From Chryseobacterium soldanellicola (GTDB lineage: Bacteria; Bacteroidota; Bacteroidia; Flavobacteriales; Weeksellaceae): DNA of 64,000 nucleotides. The number at the start of each line of letters is the position of its first letter. Position 1 is the stretch's first letter. The stretch covers positions 186,001 through 250,000 of the forward strand of contig NZ_FNKL01000004.1 of NCBI RefSeq assembly GCF_900100115.1. Direction: 5' to 3'. This document shows, piece by piece, positions 52,106 to 61,700 of the stretch. The position numbers and the translations under genes were made by a program. The notes beneath the pieces were generated by a model. It had not been told where the DNA came from. It searched no databases and saw only the letters and a list, made by a program, of their open reading frames with translations.

Positions 52106-54436
52106 ATGAGTAAAAAGTTAATTGTAATTGCAACTTTAGCACTTGCTCCGATGTTTTCGGCGCAGGAAATGGTAACCAAGCCGGTTCAGTCTTATCAGCC
52201 GGCCCAATATCAGGCTAAAAAGAAAGCTTTTGTAGATAATCTTTTGTCGAAAATGACTTTAGATGAGAAAATAGGACAAATGAACCTTCCCAGTTCAGGA
52301 GACTTTACAACAGGTTTAGCTCAAAGTTCTGATATCGGAAAAAAAATAGAGCAAGGTTTAGTCGGTGGACTATTCAACATAAAAGGAGCTGATAAAATCA
52401 GAGCAGTTCAGAAAGTAGCGGTTGAAAAAAGCCGTTTGAAAATTCCTTTGATTTTCGGGATGGACGTTATTCACGGTTACGAAACAACTTTTCCGATTCC
52501 ATTAGGTTTAGCGGCTTCCTGGGATATGAATTTGGTTCAGCAATCAGCAAGAGTAGCGGCAAAAGAAGCGTCTTCTGACGGAATCAACTGGACGTTCTCG
52601 CCAATGGTGGATATTTCCCGCGAACCAAGATGGGGAAGGGTTTCCGAAGGCTCCGGTGAAGATCCGTATTTAGGAAGCGAAGTGGCGAAAAACATGGTTT
52701 ATGGCTATCAGGGAAAAGATTTATCTGTCGGGAATACAATTTTAGCGTGTGTCAAGCACTTTGCACTGTACGGAGCGGGTGAAGCGGGTAGAGATTATAA
52801 TACGGTTGATATGAGCCACGTGAGAATGTTCAATGAATATTTTCCACCTTACAAAGCGGCTGTAGATGCGGGTGTAGCTTCTGTAATGGCTTCTTTTAAT
52901 GAGGTTGACGGAGTTCCAGCAACCGGAAACAGATGGCTTCAGACTGAGGTTTTAAGAAATAAATGGAACTTCAAAGGTTTCGTAGTGACTGATTACACTG
53001 GTATCAACGAAATGGTCGACCACGGAATGGGAGATCTTCAACAAGTTTCAGCCTTAGCATTGAAAGCCGGAGTTGACATGGATATGGTTGGCGAAGGATT
53101 TTTAACAACACTTAAGAAATCTTTAGCAGAAGGAAAAGTTACGCAGGCTGAGATTGATATGGCAGCTAGAAGAATCCTTGAAGCAAAATATGACTTGGGA
53201 TTATTTACTGATCCTTACAAATATGGTGATGCAAAATTGGCGGCAAAAGAGGTTTTCAATATGGAAAACAGAAATATTGCAAGAAATGCAGCAGCGCAAT
53301 CAATGGTTTTAATGAAAAATGACAATCAGGTGCTGCCTTTGAAAAAATCAGGAACGGTTGCCGTGATCGGTCCATTGGTAAACAATTCATTGAACATGGC
53401 AGGAACCTGGAGCGTGGCCGCTCAGCATGACAAAGCGGTTAATTTAATGCAGGGTCTTCAGGCAAATTTCGGGAAAGAAGTGAAATTCATTTCTGCGAAA
53501 GGTGCCAACATCGATTATGATGCTAAATTGGAAGATATTTACGCAGCTCACGGTAAAAAAACAGACAGAGACAGCCGTTCAAAAGAAGCTTTATTAAAAG
53601 AAGCGGTTGACGTTGTCAATAAAGCCGATGTTATCGTTCTGGCGATCGGAGAATCTGCAGAAATGAGCGGAGAATCTTCTTCAAGAACGGAAATTACCAT
53701 TCCTCAGGCTCAGGTAGATTTGTTAAATGAATTAAAAAAGACCGGAAAACCAATAGCAATGGTACTTTTCACAGGGCGTCCATTAGCTTTAACGAATGTA
53801 AAGGATACGCCTGATGCAATTCTTAATGTCTGGTTTGCCGGTTCAGAAGCCGGAAACGCCATTTCTGACGTTCTTTTTGGAAAAGTAAATCCTTCAGGAA
53901 AATTGCCGATGACGTTCCCGAGAAGTTTAGGACAGGTTCCGATTTATTATAATGCTAAAAATACGGGCCGCCCATTGGCTCAGGATCTTGTTGATAAATG
54001 TGAATATCAGAGATTCCGTTCCAATTATATGGATGAGTGCAATACACCTCTTTATCCATTTGGGTTTGGTTTAAGCTATACTAAATTCAATTATTCTGAT
54101 ATAACGGTTTCTAATGCCAATCCAAAAGGAAATCAGAGCATTCAGGCTTCTGTTACAGTAACAAATTCTGGAAATTATGACGGGGCAGAAGTGGTTCAGC
54201 TATACATCAGAGATATGGTTGGAAGCATCACAAGACCCGTAAAAGAGTTGAAAGGTTTCCAAAAAGTAATGCTGAAAAAAGGAGAATCCAAGAAAATTAC
54301 TTTCGATATTACCCCTGAAAGCTTAAAATTCTACAATGGAGATCTCAAATATGACTGGGAATCCGGAGAATTTGATATCATGATCGGGACTAATTCCCAA
54401 GATGTAAAACATTCAAAAATCAACTGGATAAAATAA
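52106..54436 (+). CDS. bglX: beta-glucosidase, GH3 (BglX-like)
   Basis: This 776-residue enzyme hydrolyses terminal beta-glucosides, giving glucose. A signal peptide ends MFSAQ. The GH3 N-terminal barrel (about 35-340) has KMTLDEKIGQM, IFGMDVIHGYETTFPIPLG, and the nucleophile Asp296 in GFVVTDYTG. The C-terminal sandwich (about 395-620) has IAMVLFTGRPLALTN, and a fibronectin-III-like end has VVQLYIRDMVGSITRPVKEL. It is the last gene of the polysaccharide locus and would finish breakdown of imported oligosaccharides in the periplasm. Confidence 0.93.
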   Translation: MSKKLIVIATLALAPMFSAQEMVTKPVQSYQPAQYQAKKKAFVDNLLSKMTLDEKIGQMNLPSSGDFTTGLAQSSDIGKKIEQGLVGGLFNIKGADKIRAVQKVAVEKSRLKIPLIFGMDVIHGYETTFPIPLGLAASWDMNLVQQSARVAAKEASSDGINWTFSPMVDISREPRWGRVSEGSGEDPYLGSEVAKNMVYGYQGKDLSVGNTILACVKHFALYGAGEAGRDYNTVDMSHVRMFNEYFPPYKAAVDAGVASVMASFNEVDGVPATGNRWLQTEVLRNKWNFKGFVVTDYTGINEMVDHGMGDLQQVSALALKAGVDMDMVGEGFLTTLKKSLAEGKVTQAEIDMAARRILEAKYDLGLFTDPYKYGDAKLAAKEVFNMENRNIARNAAAQSMVLMKNDNQVLPLKKSGTVAVIGPLVNNSLNMAGTWSVAAQHDKAVNLMQGLQANFGKEVKFISAKGANIDYDAKLEDIYAAHGKKTDRDSRSKEALLKEAVDVVNKADVIVLAIGESAEMSGESSSRTEITIPQAQVDLLNELKKTGKPIAMVLFTGRPLALTNVKDTPDAILNVWFAGSEAGNAISDVLFGKVNPSGKLPMTFPRSLGQVPIYYNAKNTGRPLAQDLVDKCEYQRFRSNYMDECNTPLYPFGFGLSYTKFNYSDITVSNANPKGNQSIQASVTVTNSGNYDGAEVVQLYIRDMVGSITRPVKELKGFQKVMLKKGESKKITFDITPESLKFYNGDLKYDWESGEFDIMIGTNSQDVKHSKINWIK

Positions 54437-54445
54437 ATATTCTAT

Positions 54446-54472
54446 AAGCCGCTCATTTTGAGTGGCTTTTTT
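54446..54472 (+). terminator. terminator of the beta-glucosidase gene
   Basis: AAGCCGCTCA (54446-54455) and TGAGTGGCTT (54459-54468) form a 10-bp stem with one G-U pair and a TTT loop, followed by T residues. Confidence 0.85.
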
Positions 54473-54549
54473 ATATCTTAGAACGTGGAAATTTCATATC
54501 CCTACTTTGGCATGATTTTTACCACATTAAAACAGTAAAAAATATAAAA

Positions 54550-54948
54550 ATGAAAAAAATGATTTTATCCGGAGCAATCTTGCTGGGAACTTTGGCTTTT
54601 GCTCAGGAAAAACCACTTATCGTAGGAAATGATAGTGATTCGCATGGCTGTAAACCTTCTACTGGATATACGTATTCGCAAATCAAAAATGATTGCGTAA
54701 GAGTTTTTGAGCAAAAAATTAAATTAACCGAAGTAAAGCCAAAAGGCAGCTCAACATCAATGACAGCCGTAATTTTCAGCAAAGACATGAAAAAAGCGGA
54801 AGTCTTTCTTCCCGAGCAAAATACAGGAAGCTTAATCCTGACAAAACTTGGAAAAAGCAAAGCCTGGAAAAACGGTAAATATGTTTTAACTCCTTACAAA
54901 AAGACAGGATATCAGATCAAGAAAAATGATGTTGTAATCTATCAATAA
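54550..54948 (+). CDS. small exported protein with two Cys, unknown
   Basis: The 132-residue protein has a signal peptide (MKKMILSGAILLGTLAFAQ). The mature part begins EKPLIVGNDSDSHGCKPST with two Cys (HGC and NDC) that could form a disulphide. It then has alternating beta strands and Lys-rich loops. I do not recognise a family. It lies between two terminators and so is expressed alone. Confidence 0.65.
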   Translation: MKKMILSGAILLGTLAFAQEKPLIVGNDSDSHGCKPSTGYTYSQIKNDCVRVFEQKIKLTEVKPKGSSTSMTAVIFSKDMKKAEVFLPEQNTGSLILTKLGKSKAWKNGKYVLTPYKKTGYQIKKNDVVIYQ

Positions 54949-54967
54949 AACTCAGTTAAAGTAAATC

Positions 54968-54993
54968 AAGCCATTCGTAAGAGTGGTTTTTTT
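54968..54993 (+). terminator. terminator after the small exported protein gene
   Basis: The arms AAGCCATTC and GAGTGGTTT (with G-U pairs) surround GTAA and are followed by seven T residues. Confidence 0.7.
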
Positions 54994-55144
54994 ATTTGTA
55001 TTTAAATTACCATTTTAGTTTTTAAATTTCATCTTTTAATTTGTGATATTAGTGCAAAAATTAGCGCTATCCGTGTTTAAGAAAAACCATTTTTATCTCT
55101 CGCCGAAAATCCGTATTTTTGTGCATCTAAAAGTAAAAGAAAGA

Positions 55145-56572
55145 ATGAATTCCTACAAAAATCCATTGGAAGAGCGCTACTCCAGTGAAGAAATGTTATT
55201 TAACTTCTCACACAATAACAAATTCCAGAATTGGAGAAAACTTTGGATTGCTCTTGCTGAAATCGAAAAAGACCTTGGCCTTGAAATCACAGACGAGCAA
55301 ATCGCAGAGTTGAAAGCTAATGCTGAAAACATCGATTACGATAAAGCAGCTGAGTATGAGAAAAAATTCCGTCATGATGTAATGGCTCACGTTCACACGT
55401 ATGGTGACGTGGCGCCTTCTGCAAAAGGAATTATTCACCTGGGAGCTACTTCGGCATTTGTAGGAGATAATACAGATTTAATTCAGATCCGTGACGGACT
55501 TTTAATTTTAAAGAAAAAGTTGGTAAACGTGATGAAAAATCTTTCGGATTTTGCCATTCAGTATAAAGATTTACCGACTTTAGGATTTACACATTTCCAG
55601 CCTGCTCAGTTAACGACTGTCGGGAAAAGAGCAACACTTTGGCTGCAAAGTTTGGTTCTGGATATCGAAGAGCTTGATTTTTTCCTTGAAACATTAAGAT
55701 TCAGAGGGGTAAAAGGAACAACGGGAACTGCCGCAAGCTTCCTTGAGCTTTTCAACGGTGATTATTCTAAAGTGAAGCATTTAGATAAAGAATTGTCAAA
55801 AAGATTCGGTTTCGAAAAAGTTTTCGGAGTTTCCGGACAGACTTACGACAGAAAAATCGATGCTAAAGTGGTCGCTTTATTAGGAAATATCGCTCAGTCT
55901 GCACATAAATTCACCAACGATTTACGTTTACTTCAAAACCTTAAGGAAATTGAAGAGCCATTCGAAAAAAATCAAATCGGTTCATCTGCAATGGCTTACA
56001 AGCGTAATCCAATGAGAAGCGAAAGAATCGGCGCATTGGCAAAATATGTAATGTCTTTGACGACGAGTTCGGCTATGGTTGCTTCTACGCAATGGTTTGA
56101 AAGAACGTTGGATGATTCCGCAAACAAAAGATTAACGATTCCTCAGGCGTTTTTAGCGGTTGATGCCATTCTATTGATCTGGAACAACATCATGAACGGT
56201 ATTGTGGTGTATCCGAACAGAATCAACAAACATATTATGGAGGAACTTCCTTTCATGGCGACAGAATATATCATCATGGAAGAAGTGAAAGCTGGTGGCG
56301 ACCGTCAGGAAATCCACGAATTGATCAGAGTTCATTCAATGGAAGCTTCTAAAAAAGTAAAAGAAGAAGGTAAAGAAAACGACCTTATCGAAAGAATATT
56401 AAACGACGATTCTTTAAAATTAGATAAATCAAAATTAAAAGAAGTTCTCGACCCTAAAAATTTCATCGGTTTTGCACCAATTCAAACGGAGGAATTCATC
56501 GCCAATGAAGTTCAGCCGATTATTGATGCCAACAAGGATCTGATAGGTTTAGAGGCTGACCTTAAAGTATAA
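55145..56572 (+). CDS. purB: adenylosuccinate lyase
   Basis: The ATG at 55145 (MNSYKNPLEERYSSEEM) gives 475 residues, the family length. The enzyme releases fumarate from SAICAR and adenylosuccinate in purine synthesis. The signature GSSAMAYKRNPMRSERI lies near residue 280; earlier blocks are HLGATSAFVGDNTDLIQ and GFTHFQPAQLTTVGKR. purL lies 2.2 kb downstream, so two purine genes are close but separated by unrelated ones. Confidence 0.97.
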   Translation: MNSYKNPLEERYSSEEMLFNFSHNNKFQNWRKLWIALAEIEKDLGLEITDEQIAELKANAENIDYDKAAEYEKKFRHDVMAHVHTYGDVAPSAKGIIHLGATSAFVGDNTDLIQIRDGLLILKKKLVNVMKNLSDFAIQYKDLPTLGFTHFQPAQLTTVGKRATLWLQSLVLDIEELDFFLETLRFRGVKGTTGTAASFLELFNGDYSKVKHLDKELSKRFGFEKVFGVSGQTYDRKIDAKVVALLGNIAQSAHKFTNDLRLLQNLKEIEEPFEKNQIGSSAMAYKRNPMRSERIGALAKYVMSLTTSSAMVASTQWFERTLDDSANKRLTIPQAFLAVDAILLIWNNIMNGIVVYPNRINKHIMEELPFMATEYIIMEEVKAGGDRQEIHELIRVHSMEASKKVKEEGKENDLIERILNDDSLKLDKSKLKEVLDPKNFIGFAPIQTEEFIANEVQPIIDANKDLIGLEADLKV

Positions 56573-56605
56573 TATAATGTATGCAGTCTTTTCGGCTGCA
56601 TATTT

Positions 56606-56636
56606 ACTTTGTCAAAGTTAAAATCTTTGACAAAGT
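56606..56636 (+). terminator. hairpin after purB
   Basis: ACTTTGTCAAAG (56606-56617) and CTTTGACAAAGT (56625-56636) form a perfect 12-bp stem. A smaller hairpin (ATGCAG/CTGCAT) lies at 56581-56601. The T-run is short, so it may act as a stabiliser or terminator. Confidence 0.55.
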
Positions 56637-56694
56637 TTAAAAAACCGTTTCAAGAAATCAATTCAGGAAGAAATTCAGAATTTCATCTTGCTTT

Positions 56695-57654
56695 ATGAAA
56701 AAAATACTTTTAATCATATTATTAATTCCAATATTTTCTTTTTCTCAAAGGAAAGAAGTTTTAAAGTATTTTAAATCAAAAGATTCGTTGGTCGGTGTAA
56801 AAAATCAAGATGGTAAAATCATTGTTCCGGCGCAGTTTAAAGTTTTTTCCTATTTAAAAGACGGAGAATTGGTTGAAGGAGAAACAATTTACTTTGACGG
56901 TTTTAAAAAAGATGAAATAAAAGAAAAAAATGCATGGGGATATGTCTATGATAAAAAAGGAAATTTCCTTTACAGACCTTTCTTTTATGATAACGGCGCA
57001 GATTATTTTTCGGAAGGCGTAAGAAGGTTTGTCAAAAACGGGAAAGTTGGTTTTGTAGACAGAAATGGAACAATTGTAATTGAAGCCAATCATGATTTTG
57101 CAGCACCTTTTAATTATGGGTATTCTGCTTTTTGCAATGGCTGCGATTGGGAAAAAACCAATGAAGAACATAAAGCAATCGTTGGCGGGAATTGGGGAAT
57201 GATGAATTTTAAGGGAGAAATCGTTCAACCTATTACAAAATCCGAAAATGCTGTAGAAATTGATGGCAAATACTATCCGTATCCATTTAAATACAGTGAA
57301 AAAGAGAAGAATATCCTTCAGTTTTTCGAAAAGCAAAATAAAAAGCTTTCAGAAATAAATTATGTCAATCATTACAACAAAATACCTGAAAATGAAAAGA
57401 AATTATTCTTTGAAATCGTTGAAAGACCAAAAGAAAATTTCCCGTTTTATCAGATAAATGCCTATGATTACAGAAAAATGGAAGCAGGATTATCAGATTA
57501 TAAGTTTTTAGCTTCAGAAGACGGCAAAAATATCTTTGCGCTGGAATTTGAAAGTGAAAAAATTCCTTTTGAAAAATGGCTGAAAAAAGAAATAAAAGAA
57601 GCCGAAGAATTTCAAAAAGAACATCCCGATAATCCGAACAAATTAAGTAAATAA
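56695..57654 (+). CDS. WG-repeat exported protein
   Basis: The 319-residue protein has a signal peptide ending SFSQ. WG-type repeats are seen in GVKNQDGKIIVPAQFKVFSY, AWGYVYDKKGNFLYRPFFYD, VGFVDRNGTIVIEANHDFAA and WGMMNFKGEIVQPITKS, each a beta hairpin. The C-terminal part (about 195-319) is charged and helical (FEKWLKKEIKEAEEFQKEHP). WG-repeat proteins are common in Bacteroidota and have no single function. Confidence 0.8.
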   Translation: MKKILLIILLIPIFSFSQRKEVLKYFKSKDSLVGVKNQDGKIIVPAQFKVFSYLKDGELVEGETIYFDGFKKDEIKEKNAWGYVYDKKGNFLYRPFFYDNGADYFSEGVRRFVKNGKVGFVDRNGTIVIEANHDFAAPFNYGYSAFCNGCDWEKTNEEHKAIVGGNWGMMNFKGEIVQPITKSENAVEIDGKYYPYPFKYSEKEKNILQFFEKQNKKLSEINYVNHYNKIPENEKKLFFEIVERPKENFPFYQINAYDYRKMEAGLSDYKFLASEDGKNIFALEFESEKIPFEKWLKKEIKEAEEFQKEHPDNPNKLSK

Positions 57655-57712
57655 GTCCAATAGCAAGAGAACTTCAGAATTATTAATTTTTTAAATTGAT
57701 CATTTAAAGAGA

Positions 57713-58759
57713 ATGTTACAAAATCAAAATCATCAACAATTAATGACCGATTTAAAAGAACTGGTTACCAAGACAAGAAGTCAGGTGGCTGTTCAGGTAA
57801 ATTCGGCAATGGTGGCTTTATATTGGAAAGTTGGACAAAGAATAAATGAGGATATTTTAGGAAATAAAAGAGCAGAGTATGGAAAAGAAATAATTTTACA
57901 AATTTCTCAGCAGCTTACTTTTGAATTTGGAAGCTCTTTTTCAGAAAAAAATATTCGGAAAATGATGCAGTTTGCTTCTGTTTTTGGAAATTTTGAAATT
58001 GTCGCATCAGCGATGCGACAATTATCATGGACCCATTTCCTTTTACTCATTCCTATTTCTGAAGATACTAAAAGAGATTTTTATATTGAAGTTTGTAAAA
58101 TTGAAAATTGGAGTGTAAGAACTTTAAGAGAAAAGATTAACTCTTTACTTTTTGAGCGAACTGTAATAAGCAAAAAGCCGGAAGAAGTAATTAATAAGGA
58201 ACTGAAAAATTGGTCTGAGAATAATATTTTGAATCCGGATCTGATTTTTAAAGATCCTTATTTTCTGGATTTTTTGGAATTGAAAGACACTTTTTCTGAA
58301 AAGGATTTGGAAGAAGCAATAATTGTTGAGCTTCAAAAATTTATTTCGGAATTAGGAAGTGATTTTGCATTTCTCTCGAGACAAAAAAGGATTACAATCG
58401 ATAATAAAGATTACTATTTGGATTTACTTTTCTATCACAGAAAATTAAAATCTTTAGTAGTTATCGAGTTGAAATTGGGAGAATTTGAAGCTGCCCATAA
58501 AGGTCAAATGGAGCTTTATCTTTCATATCTTAATACATATGAAAAAGTAGAAGGCGAAAACCCGCCGATTGGTTTAATTCTTTGTTCTGGAAAAAATTCC
58601 GAACATATCGAACTAATGAATCTGGAATCTGATAACATAAAAGTTGCAGAATATTTTCTTGTATTACCTTCAAAAAAAGTTTTACTTGAAAAATTCCACC
58701 GTTCGATAGAAATTGCAAGGAATAAATTTGAAAATAAAAATAAGTCTAATAATATTTAA
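57713..58759 (+). CDS. DUF1016/YhcG-type protein with PD-(D/E)XK nuclease domain
   Basis: The 348-residue protein has an N-terminal DUF1016 region (about 5-170: MVALYWKVGQRINEDILGN, FSEKNIRKMMQFASVF, RQLSWTHFLLLIPI) and a C-terminal nuclease domain (about 200-335). The nuclease motif is YYLDLLFYHRKLKSLVVIEL followed by a Lys (D ... ExK). Such proteins are often linked to restriction or defence genes, but here it stands between purB/WG-repeat and purL genes with no partner. The palindrome at 57997-58023 lies within it. Confidence 0.85.
   Translation: MLQNQNHQQLMTDLKELVTKTRSQVAVQVNSAMVALYWKVGQRINEDILGNKRAEYGKEIILQISQQLTFEFGSSFSEKNIRKMMQFASVFGNFEIVASAMRQLSWTHFLLLIPISEDTKRDFYIEVCKIENWSVRTLREKINSLLFERTVISKKPEEVINKELKNWSENNILNPDLIFKDPYFLDFLELKDTFSEKDLEEAIIVELQKFISELGSDFAFLSRQKRITIDNKDYYLDLLFYHRKLKSLVVIELKLGEFEAAHKGQMELYLSYLNTYEKVEGENPPIGLILCSGKNSEHIELMNLESDNIKVAEYFLVLPSKKVLLEKFHRSIEIARNKFENKNKSNNI
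57997..58023. repeat. 12-bp perfect palindrome inside the nuclease gene
   Basis: AATTGTCGCATC (57997-58008) and GATGCGACAATT (58012-58023) are exact complements with an AGC loop. The segment encodes EIVASAMRQL in the DUF1016 region. The reading frame is kept and flanking motifs are normal, so it may be a domesticated palindromic repeat. Confidence 0.5.
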
Positions 58760-58773
58760 ATATCCGACATCTA

Positions 58774-61700
58774 ATGTCTCAAAACAAAAGAATTTTCGTA
58801 GAAAAAAGAGGAATTTTCGATGTAGAAAGTCCAAAAATTTTTGATGAAGTAAAAGCGGTGGTACCGTCGGTCCAAAACGTAAAAGTATATAACATTTACG
58901 ATATTTTCAATTTGAATGACGGTGAATTTGAAAAGGTGGTCAACAGCACTTTTGTAGACCCTGTTACTGATATTTTACATGAAGAAAATCCTGCGGAAGG
59001 AATCCATTTTGCAATGGAATTTTTGCCGGGACAATACGACCAGCGTGCAGATTCTGCGCAACAGTGTATTTCTTTACTGACTGAAAATGAGAAGTCTAAA
59101 GTAAGAAGCGGGAAGTTGATTGAATTTGCAGGGATTTCTGAAGGTGATTTAGCTAAAATCAAAGACCTTTTGATCAATAAAGTTGAATCTCAGGAAAAAG
59201 ATTTATCTGTTTTAGATATTCCTGCGGAAGAAATGCCGTCAAAAGTTATTATTCACGAAAATTTTATCAATTTTGATGATATTCAGCTGGAAGAATTCTT
59301 TAATAATCATGGTTTTGCATTAGGTTTGGATGATTTGAAATTCATTCAGGAATATTTTAAAACTGAACAGAGAAATCCTACGGAAACGGAATTAAAAGTT
59401 TTAGACACCTATTGGAGTGACCACTGCCGTCACACAACTTTTGAAACAGAATTGTCGAATATTGAATTTGAAGGACAGTTTAAACATACATTGGAAACTA
59501 TTTTCAATGATTATATCGAAAAAAGAAAATTCTTAGGACGCGAATTAAAGCCAATTTCTTTAATGGATCTGGCAACCGTTTGCGGAAGATATTTCCATAA
59601 AACAGGCAATTTGGAGAACTTGGTGGTTTCTGATGAAATCAACGCTTGTACCATCCAGATCGAAGCTGAATACGATGGTAAAAAAGAACCTTGGTATTTA
59701 TTATTCAAAAACGAAACACACAATCACCCGACGGAAATTGAACCTTTTGGTGGGGCTTCAACGTGTTTAGGTGGTGCGATCAGAGATCCTTTGTCCGGAC
59801 GTTCTTACGTTTTCCAGGCGATGAGATTGACGGGTGCTGCTGATGTTTTGGAGTCAGTTAATAAAACTTTACCGGGTAAATTACCTCAAAAAACAATCAC
59901 AAAACAGGCGGCGAACGGATATTCTTCTTACGGTAACCAAATCGGTTTGGCGACTACAATGGTTTCCGAAATCTACGATGAAGGCTACAAAGCAAAAAGA
60001 ATGGAAGTTGGTTTCGTTACCGGAGCAGTTCCTGTGGATTGGGTAAGACGTGAAAAGCCTGAAGCTGGCGATTCTATCATCATTTTAGGTGGTGCAACAG
60101 GTCGTGACGGTGTAGGAGGAGCGAGCGGAAGTTCAAAAGAACAGGACGAAACTTCGATTCATACAATGAGTTCGGAAGTTCAGAAAGGAAATGCTGTTGA
60201 AGAACGTAAAATCCAGAGATTATTCAGAAATCCGGAAGTAACGAGATTGATCAAAAAATCAAACGACTTCGGAGCTGGTGGAGTTTCTGTTGCGATCGGT
60301 GAAATCGCTGATTCTTTGGAAGTTAATTTGGATGTTTTACCTTTAAAATATGAAGGTTTGAACGGAACCGAGCTTGCTATTTCTGAATCTCAGGAAAGAA
60401 TGGCGGTTGTTGTTGAACCAAAAGATAAAGAGCACTTCATCAAATTCTGTGAAGCTGAAAATATTGTGGCTGTTGAGGTTGCAAAAGTGACAGATTCAGG
60501 AAGAATGCAGATGTTCTGGAAAGGTGATAAAATTGTTGACCTTTCAAGAGCATTTTTAGATACAAATGGTTGTTCGAAAAGTCAGGAAGTTAAAATTACT
60601 CATCTTAATGAAGTAAAAGAAGAAACTCAATCATTCAATGAAGAAAACTTCTTAAAAATATTAGGCGATAAAAATGTTGCTTCTCAAAAAGGTTTGTTAG
60701 AAATGTTCGATTCGTCTATCGGAGCGACTACGGTTGCGATGCCTTTAGGTGGTAAATATCAGCAGACTTTGATGGAAGGAAGTGTTCAGACATTACCGAT
60801 TATCGGAGCAAAAAATATTGAAACGGTTTCTCTGGCGAGTTGGGGATTCGATGCAGAGATTTCTAAGCAAAACTCTTTATTAGGAGCTTCTTACGCTGTG
60901 ATTGAAAGTGTTGCAAAGATTGTTGCGATGGGCGGCGATTATAAAAATATCAGATTCAGTTTTCAGGAATATTTTGAGAAATTGGGTCAGAATCCTGAGA
61001 AATGGGGTAAACCTTTAGCTTCTTTGTTGGGAGCTTATGATGCACAAATTAATTTTGGTTTGGCTGCGATCGGAGGTAAAGATTCAATGAGTGGAACGTA
61101 TCAGGATCTGAATGTTCCGCCAACCTTGATTTCTTTTGCTTGTGCTAACGGAGAAAAGAAAAATATTATCTCTCCTGAATTTAAAAACGAAGGAAATAAA
61201 GTATATTTCTTCAATCATACCGCTCAGGAAAACGGACTTCCGAATTACGATGCTTTAAAAACTGTTTTTGAATTTGTTTTCGAAAATATTAAGGCTGGAA
61301 AAATCGTTTCTGTGAAGACGGTCAAAGAAGGTGGAGTTGCAGTGGCTTTAGCAAAAATGAGCTTCGGAAACAGATTGGGTGCTGAAATTACAGTTGATGA
61401 AAATATTTTATTGACTAAAAATATCGGCAGCTTAATCATCGAATCTAAAGAAGAATTAAGTTTTGCAAATCTTCAATTCATCGGAGAAGTTAAAAATTCA
61501 AATGTTATCAAAATTAATGATGCTGAATTTGCAATTGAGAAATTATTAGCTGCAAATACAAACACATTTGAAAATCTTTTCCCAACAATTGAAAAAGAAA
61601 AAATCACGGTTGCAATTGATGAGAAATTAAACTCAATCAACCCTAGAAATATCATCATTAAAAAGCACGGAATCGCTCAGCCAAAAGTATTTGCACCGGT

